From UBA1774 sp045628925 (lineage in GTDB: Bacteria; Bacillota; Clostridia; Oscillospirales; Oscillospiraceae), in NCBI GenBank assembly GCA_045628925.1, contig JAZQQF010000053.1, positions 1-21,629 of the forward strand: DNA of 21,629 nucleotides. Direction: 5' to 3'. This document shows, one piece after another, positions 18,137 through 21,629 of the stretch. The position numbers and the translations under genes were made by a program. Numbering within the stretch: position 1 is the first letter of the stretch; the number at the start of each line of letters is the position of its first letter. The notes under the pieces are model-generated. The model ran no database searches. It saw nothing but the letters and a program-made list of their open reading frames with translations, and was not told the DNA's origin.

Positions 18137-18168
18137 TGCAGCCCCGCCGGGATCCCGGCGGGGCTGCA
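18137..18168. repeat. 32-nt perfect palindrome between flavoprotein gene and tRNA-Pro
   Basis: The sequence is perfectly self-complementary, with 16-nt arms (left arm TGCAGCCCCGCCGGGA) meeting at a GATC centre. As RNA it would form a very stable GC stem. It is followed by AGATACGGTTTTA, with only four T after a 6-nt gap, so it is a weak intrinsic terminator at best. It sits 20 nt after the PNPOx-like stop and 21 nt before tRNA-Pro. It may stabilise the mRNA 3' end or mark a processing site. Confidence 0.8.
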
Positions 18169-18189
18169 GATACGGTTTTAATATGATAT

Positions 18190-18265
18190 CCGGGTGTAGC
18201 CCAGCTGGTAGGGCGCGCGTTTTGGGGGCGCGAGGCCGCGAGTTCGAATCTCGCCACTCGGACCA
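18190..18265 (+). tRNA. tRNA-Pro (anticodon UGG)
   Basis: 76 nt including encoded CCA. The acceptor stem CCGGGTG pairs with CACTCGG (one G-U), followed by discriminator A. D stem GCCC/GGGC with loop AGCTGGTA. Anticodon stem CGCGT/GCGCG with loop TTTGGGG gives anticodon TGG. Variable loop AGGCC. T stem GCGAG/CTCGC with loop TTCGAAT. All cloverleaf parts are intact. No promoter of its own is evident in the 20 nt upstream, so it may be transcribed with the preceding gene and processed. Confidence 0.95.
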
Positions 18266-18266
18266 C

Positions 18267-18304
18267 GTCGGAGCGGACTTCATATCGTTCGCTCCGACTT
18301 TTTT
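18267..18304 (+). terminator. Rho-independent terminator after tRNA-Pro
   Basis: A perfect 9-bp stem, GTCGGAGCG (18267-18275) with CGCTCCGAC (18290-18298), and a 14-nt loop, followed by a run of six T. It starts 1 nt after the CCA of the tRNA. Confidence 0.9.
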
Positions 18305-18378
18305 ATTAAAAAGTCAGAGTTCATTCATTCCGTCGCTCCTCCTTTCCAAATCGAACCCGCTTCGCTGGGCTTCGATTT
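18292..18378. repeat. Overlapping hairpins with a coupled micro-ORF; possible dispersed element
   Basis: Directly after the tRNA terminator lie two more inverted repeats. The first is CTCCGACTTTTT with AAAAAGTCAGAG (18292-18319, one mismatch, shares an arm with the terminator). The second is AAATCGAA with TTCGATTT (18348-18355 and 18371-18378, plus CC/GG pairs inside). Between them, on the minus strand, GGAAAGGAGG stands 9-10 nt before a micro-ORF of four codons (MNEL, 18314-18328). No protein-coding role is apparent. The compact palindromic build next to a tRNA suggests a dispersed palindromic repeat, which is inference from structure only. Confidence 0.5.
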
Positions 18379-18407
18379 AGGGCGCAAAACGCGGAGCGCG
18401 GAACTCC

Positions 18408-18738
18408 TTATGAACACTCGTACCAGGAAAAAAGCAGCCGCACCGCCGCTTCCCCCGTCTGCCGCAGCCGCCGGTATTCCTTTCGCTGCCCCAGCAGATC
18501 CAGAAGCCCGATGATGCGGGAATCGTAGTGTTCCGCGCTGATCCGTTCCAGACAGGCGACGGCCCTGTCGGATTCTCCGGGCTCTGCCACAGCCTCGCCA
18601 GCAGGAACAGCGCAGTGTCGGTCTGCTTCGAGTCGCCGCAGGTATTCGTGACCTCGGTGCAGAGCCGGACGGCGTTCTCCGCTCCTGCGGCGGAATGGTC
18701 GGAAACCACCGTTTCGGCATGGCGGCAATGCCGCGCCC
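18408..18738 (-). pseudogene. Frameshifted remnant of an unrecognised gene
   Basis: Downstream of the ECF S-component gene, two frames each look protein-like over only half of the stretch. One reads AVRLCTEVTNTC...QTDTALFLLARLWQ (about 18700-18590). The other reads DRAVACLERISAEHYDSRII...LLDLLGQRKEYRRL...SWYECS (about 18575-18411), ending at TAA 18408-18410. Joined by a one-base shift near 18571-18590 they form a plausible helical segment, Leu/Ala-rich like the tail of a TPR-type protein. There is no start codon with a ribosome site at the 5' end and the N-terminal part is missing. I do not recognise the parent family. It could also be non-coding sequence that happens to be open. Confidence 0.4.
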
Positions 18739-18751
18739 GCCGGTCGCTCTT

Positions 18752-19264
18752 TCAGTGCAGCCGCTTCCGAAGCGCGATGCTCAGCGGCAGCCCGAAGGCC
18801 AGCATCACGACGGAATCGGAGATCCACGCCGCGATGGTGGTTGGGATCTTCAGCGCGATCGGCAGGTCATACATGGCGCAGTCGATGAACAGCTTCGCCG
18901 CCGCGCCGGGCAGAACGGCCAGCGGCACCACGATCAGCGCGGAGATGATGAGCTTTTTTCGCTCCTTCCCGTCGATCCTGTGCAGGACGAAGCCGATGAT
19001 CCCGCCCGCGATCACGTTCATCACGATCCAGCCCGGCGAAACGCCCCGCTGGCTCATCAGCGCGCTTTCCAAGAAGGCGCCCATGCCGCCGATGATCATG
19101 GCGGGCGCCGCGCCGAACTGCACCGCGCCCACCATCAGGGCGATATATCCCAGATCCAGCGTGATATGCCCGGCGATGGGGATCTTCAGCATTGCCGACA
19201 GCACGAAATACAGCGCGACCATCATGGCGATCAGCGCCACCCGTCTGACTTTGCCGGTATTCAT
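18752..19264 (-). CDS. ECF transporter S component (substrate-binding membrane subunit)
   Basis: 170 aa, the usual size of an S component, and nearly all hydrophobic with about six membrane helices: VRRVALIAMMVALYFVLSAM, GYIALMVGAVQFG, APAMIIGGMGAFLESAL, GWIVMNVIAGGIIGFVL, LIISALIVVPLAVLPGAAAK, and IAAWISDSVVMLAFGLPLSI. The N-terminal 'K.RR.ALIAMM.AL' helix and the following 'Pi.G.I..D.GYI' loop are typical of the family, which captures vitamins or similar small molecules and works with a shared EcfA/A'/T energy-coupling module. No EcfA or EcfT gene is in the window, so it is probably of the group II (shared module) type. The substrate is not evident. ATG 19264 has only a weak purine-rich ribosome site (AAAGAGAG). 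It lies 24 nt after the GNAT-SDR gene and is probably cotranscribed with it. Confidence 0.85.
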   Translation of the reverse strand: MNTGKVRRVALIAMMVALYFVLSAMLKIPIAGHITLDLGYIALMVGAVQFGAAPAMIIGGMGAFLESALMSQRGVSPGWIVMNVIAGGIIGFVLHRIDGKERKKLIISALIVVPLAVLPGAAAKLFIDCAMYDLPIALKIPTTIAAWISDSVVMLAFGLPLSIALRKRLH

Positions 19265-19288
19265 TCCATCACTCTCTTTATCTTTGCA

Positions 19289-20575
19289 TCAAAGGCCCCG
19301 CGCCGGGCCGTTCCATTGGATCTTCCGCGCTTCCAGCCATGCGTCAAATTCTTTCCCGATGAGCTTTTCCCCGGTCATTTCCCCGGCTGCGGGCGAAGCA
19401 AGGAACAGGATGACCCGGTTCAGGATATCCGGCGGCAGCATTTTCATCCCGCCAAGGCGGAAGGCTTCCCGCATCGCATCGGTCGCCATGCCCGTATCCG
19501 TCGCGCCGCCGGGGCAGATCACGTTCACCGTGATGCCGTATTCTTTGAGTTCCGCCGCCATGACCATGGACAGGGTCTCCGCCCCGGCTCGGGCAGGCCC
19601 ATAGGGGATCATGCCGCTGCGCGTCATGGTGGGTGTGTTGGTGGATACGTTCACGATCTTCCCCCGGCCCGCTTCCAGCATCATGGGCACGAAGGCGCGG
19701 GACACCAGAAAATAACCGGTGAAGTCGGTTTCCGTCACGTTGCGGAAGGTATCCGCCGGCACCTCCCAGAAATGGGACACGCCCTCCATCCCCGGCGCGT
19801 TGTTCCCGATACCGGCATTGTTGATGAGCAGATCCAGCCGGTCGAAACGATCCCGGAACCATGCCGCGGCAGCCGCCACGGAGGCTTCGTCCCGCACGTC
19901 CATCTCCAGCGCGTAAACGCTGCCGCCGGTCTCCTCCAGCCGCTGACGGGCTTTTTCCAGCTTTTCGCCGCCCCGGGCGGCGATGACCACGACCGCGCCG
20001 TGTGTGAGCAGAGCGCGGGCCATCTGAAAGCCCATGCCGTCGGAGCCGCCGGTGAGGAACACGGTCAGGCCGCGAAGGTCCGGCTGCGGCACAGATCCGT
20101 CGACCCGGAACCGCGGGCCTTCCTCGCCCACGGCTTCGTCCCCTGTGCAGGGCCGGAATCCAACCTTCTCCAATACCCGCTGGGAGGCGGCGTTATCCGG
20201 CGCGGTCTCGGCATAGACCGTGGACACCCCCGGCTGCGACAGCGCCCATTTGACCGCCGCCTGCACGGCCTCCGTCATATAGCCCCGCCCTTCAAAGTCC
20301 GGCTCCATCCCGTATCCGATCTCCACGCCGCCGTCCGCGGGTGGGCCCTTGAAGCAAAGGTCGCCGATCGTCCGCTCCGGCGCTTTAGTCAGCGTCAGCG
20401 CCCAATCCGTATACCACGGGAAGTCCTGCGGGGCTTTCCGGCAGCCCTCCAGCATCTCTCCATAAGCCGCTTTCAGTTCCGGTTCCGCGGTCTCCGCGAT
20501 CTTACGGGCCAGCGCGTCCGCCGTCATCGGCGTGATGTGCAGCCGTTCTGTTTTCAGGATCCGTTTTTTCTCCAT
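19289..20575 (-). CDS. GNAT acetyltransferase-SDR oxidoreductase fusion protein
   Basis: 428 aa from ATG 20575, chosen over the longer in-frame start at 20758 because AAGGAGA lies 8 nt upstream and a promoter sits at 20607-20635. Residues 1-160 are a RimJ/RimL-type GNAT N-acetyltransferase: VEIGYGMEPDFEGRGYMTEA (84-103) contains the acyl-CoA-binding R/Q-x-x-G-x-G/A type turn, and APDNAASQRVLEKVGF (125-140) is the family's C-terminal signature. Residues 168-428 are a classical Rossmann SDR: TGGSDGMG (175-182), NNAG (252-255), PYGPAR (324-329), and PGGATDTGM. The SDR catalytic set is altered: Tyr325 is present but the YxxxK lysine is Arg329, the usual Ser is Thr312 or Ser311, and the usual Asn is Asp284. 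There is no stop or frameshift between the halves. It is followed by the ECF S component. Substrates are unknown. Confidence 0.9.
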   Translation of the reverse strand: MEKKRILKTERLHITPMTADALARKIAETAEPELKAAYGEMLEGCRKAPQDFPWYTDWALTLTKAPERTIGDLCFKGPPADGGVEIGYGMEPDFEGRGYMTEAVQAAVKWALSQPGVSTVYAETAPDNAASQRVLEKVGFRPCTGDEAVGEEGPRFRVDGSVPQPDLRGLTVFLTGGSDGMGFQMARALLTHGAVVVIAARGGEKLEKARQRLEETGGSVYALEMDVRDEASVAAAAAWFRDRFDRLDLLINNAGIGNNAPGMEGVSHFWEVPADTFRNVTETDFTGYFLVSRAFVPMMLEAGRGKIVNVSTNTPTMTRSGMIPYGPARAGAETLSMVMAAELKEYGITVNVICPGGATDTGMATDAMREAFRLGGMKMLPPDILNRVILFLASPAAGEMTGEKLIGKEFDAWLEARKIQWNGPARGL

Positions 20576-20606
20576 GTGATTTTCTCCTTCCGAGGTCGCT
20601 GACTGG

Positions 20607-20635
20607 AGATTACCATATTTTGAAATCCAAGGCAA
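20607..20635 (-). promoter_or_regulatory. Probable promoter of the GNAT-SDR/ECF operon
   Basis: On the minus strand: -35 TTGCCT (20630-20635), a 17-nt spacer, and -10 TAATCT (20607-20612) preceded by TGG as an extended -10. The -10 is weak (3 of 6), but spacing and position, about 30 nt before the start codon, fit. It is divergent from the rhomboid promoter. Confidence 0.5.
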
Positions 20636-20656
20636 CCGCTTTCTTTGCGGGACCCG

Positions 20657-20685
20657 TTGCCGTTTTTCCCGTGCTGTGGTATAGT
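20657..20685 (+). promoter_or_regulatory. Promoter of the rhomboid gene
   Basis: -35 TTGCCG (20657-20662), a 17-nt spacer, and -10 TATAGT (20680-20685) with an upstream TGG extended -10. The GTGGTATAGTG core is identical to that of the PNPOx-like gene promoter. A 7-bp hairpin (TCCGGCT 20697-20703 with AGCCGGA 20714-20720) lies in the leader between promoter and ribosome site. Confidence 0.75.
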
Positions 20686-20749
20686 GAAGCATGATTTCCG
20701 GCTGGAACGGGAAAGCCGGATACCTTCTTCGGAAACGGAGGAAAACCGT

Positions 20750-21325
20750 ATGCATCACAAGTCAAAGCTCCGCATCAGCTTCAATGCGCCTGCCGTGCTG
20801 GGCTTCGCGCTGATCTGCGTAGCCGCGCTGCTGCTGGACTTGCTCACCGCAGGCGCGGCAAACCGGATACTTTTCAGTGTCTACCGCTCCTCATGGCTGA
20901 ATCCGCTGACCTATCTCCGCTGCGTCTGCCACGTGTTCGGCCATGCCGGTTGGAGCCACCTGATGGGCAATCTGATGTATATCCTGCTGCTGGGCCCCAT
21001 GCTGGAGGAAAAATACGGCAGCCGGAATTTGGTCATCGTCATGCTGGTCACCGCCGCGGCGACGGGCATTTTCAACCTGATCTTCTTCCCCCGGGTCATG
21101 CTGCTGGGCGCCAGCGGCATCGTCTTTGCCATGATCCTGCTCTCCTCCATCACGGCGACGAAGGAGCGGACGATCCCCCTCACCTTCCTGCTGGTGGCGG
21201 TGCTCTACATCGGGCAGCAGATCCTCACCGGCGTCTTCACTGCCGACAACGTCTCCCAGATGGCGCACATCGTCGGCGGCGTCGTGGGTTCGCTGTTCGG
21301 GTTCATTCTGAACCGCCGGGCATAA
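20750..21325 (+). CDS. Rhomboid family intramembrane serine protease
   Basis: 191 aa from ATG 20750, with GGAGG 8 nt upstream; the in-frame ATG at 20645 is upstream of the promoter and is rejected. It is a minimal six-helix rhomboid. Helix 2 has the HxxxN oxyanion motif in SHLMGNLMY (H70, N74). Helix 4 has the nucleophile in GASG (S122). Helix 6 has the catalytic His in AHIVGGVVGSLFG (H173, AHxxGxxxG). EEKYGS (86-91) follows the helix-2 region as in other rhomboids. All catalytic residues are present, so activity is likely. It cleaves membrane proteins within or near the lipid bilayer; the substrate is not known. It stands alone on the plus strand between a divergent promoter and a terminator. 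Confidence 0.92.
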   Translation: MHHKSKLRISFNAPAVLGFALICVAALLLDLLTAGAANRILFSVYRSSWLNPLTYLRCVCHVFGHAGWSHLMGNLMYILLLGPMLEEKYGSRNLVIVMLVTAAATGIFNLIFFPRVMLLGASGIVFAMILLSSITATKERTIPLTFLLVAVLYIGQQILTGVFTADNVSQMAHIVGGVVGSLFGFILNRRA

Positions 21326-21348
21326 ATGCGGGGACCGTCCGGATATCG

Positions 21349-21381
21349 AAAAAGCCTCCATCCTTGCGGATGGAGGCTTTT
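21349..21381. terminator. Bidirectional rho-independent terminator
   Basis: A 10-bp perfect stem, GCCTCCATCC with GGATGGAGGC, and loop TTGC, preceded by five A and followed by TTTT. It terminates the rhomboid gene on the plus strand and the convergent gene ending at 21393 on the minus strand. Confidence 0.93.
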
Positions 21382-21392
21382 GTTCGTTTTGA

Positions 21393-21629
21393 TTACGCTT
21401 CCTCGCCCTCGGGGATGATGACCGTGATGAGGTTCAGGCAGGAGGCAGCGCACCAGCTGGACCAGGGCCACCCGTCGGAGGCCACGGGGCCGGGCGCGAT
21501 ATACACCGGCTTGCCGGTGGCGGGATAAACGTCCGTTCTGGGCGGGAAGCCGAGGATGCAGCCCTTCTCCTGCACGTGGGCGGCGAAGCGGCGGGCGATC
21601 ATGGCGGCTTCTTTCTTCTTTCCGGCCAG
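21393..21629 (-). CDS. C-terminal end of an unrecognised protein (78 codons in window)
   Basis: The frame is open from the right edge to TAA 21393-21395. It continues upstream of the only internal ATG (21602) as LAGKKKEAA, and no good ribosome site precedes that ATG, so the start most likely lies beyond 21629. Visible features are a basic helix (GKKKEAAMIARRFAAHV), a Pro/Gly-rich middle (GFPPRTDVYPATGKPVYIAPG), a Trp/Cys-rich piece (DGWPWSSWCAASCLNL) and a hydrophobic strand ending in EGEEA. No family recognised. It converges on the rhomboid gene and shares its terminator. Confidence 0.6.
   Translation of the reverse strand: MAGKKKEAAMIARRFAAHVQEKGCILGFPPRTDVYPATGKPVYIAPGPVASDGWPWSSWCAASCLNLITVIIPEGEEA

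Noticed and set aside
18137..18168. Palindrome as a full intrinsic terminator
   Set aside because: The stem is excellent but the T-run is only four bases and 6 nt away, so it is reported as a palindrome of uncertain role.
18190..18320. Integration (att) site at the tRNA-Pro 3' end
   Set aside because: No integrase, no phage or element genes, and no duplicated tRNA 3' end was seen in the window.
18528..19604. 358-codon plus-strand ORF
   Set aside because: Another frame opposite the ECF and SDR genes, Ser/Arg/Pro-rich with no motifs.
18695..20602. 635-codon plus-strand ORF
   Set aside because: Antisense of the GNAT-SDR and ECF S-component genes, which both have clear family motifs on the minus strand.
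1..21629. CRISPR array, insertion sequence or prophage
   Set aside because: No regularly spaced short repeats, transposase-like proteins or phage genes were found; the only regular repeats are the protein-coding InlB-like units.

Overview
This is a GC-rich bacterial window. AAGGAGG-type ribosome sites, a BlaI/M56 signalling pair, an ECF-transporter S component, giant secreted Ig-like proteins and a tRNA-Pro with encoded CCA together suggest a high-GC, probably gut, Clostridia (Oscillospirales-like). That placement is inference; no marker gene fixes the taxon.

Layout. (1) Positions 1-13753, minus strand: two giant secreted proteins in tandem. The first translated (2560 aa, 6071-13753) is complete. 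The second starts at 6057 and runs off the left edge after 2019 codons. The ribosome site of the second gene overlaps the stop codon of the first, so they form one transcription unit. (2) 13754-13959: an AT-rich leader carrying repeated ACTGGA motifs. (3) 13960-17524, minus: a three-gene regulatory operon in the order zinc-ribbon protein, BlaI-type repressor, and 962-aa M56 (BlaR1/MecR1-like) membrane metalloprotease whose extracellular part is not a penicillin-binding domain. Its promoter (TTGACA, 17 nt, extended -10) is covered by two inverted repeats of the form GTTTAT...ATAAAC, which I read as BlaI operators. (4) 17618-18304, plus: a divergently transcribed FMN split-barrel (PNPOx-like) gene, a 32-nt perfect palindrome, tRNA-Pro(UGG) and a strong terminator. 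(5) 18292-18738: overlapping hairpins, a micro-ORF and a frameshifted gene remnant. (6) 18752-20575, minus: a GNAT acetyltransferase-SDR fusion followed by an ECF S component. (7) 20657-21381, plus: a small rhomboid protease and a bidirectional terminator. (8) 21393-21629, minus: the 3' end of an unrecognised gene.

How it may work together. The zinc-ribbon/BlaI/M56 operon is a complete sense-and-derepress module in which the repressor probably controls its own operon. Its sensor has a large non-PBP ectodomain, so it probably responds to something other than a beta-lactam. The surface-protein pair lies 206 nt downstream on the same strand, but no copy of the operator is visible in front of it, so regulation by the module is only a possibility. 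The remaining genes look like ordinary small chromosomal transcription units. I see no insertion sequence, phage gene, integrase or CRISPR array.
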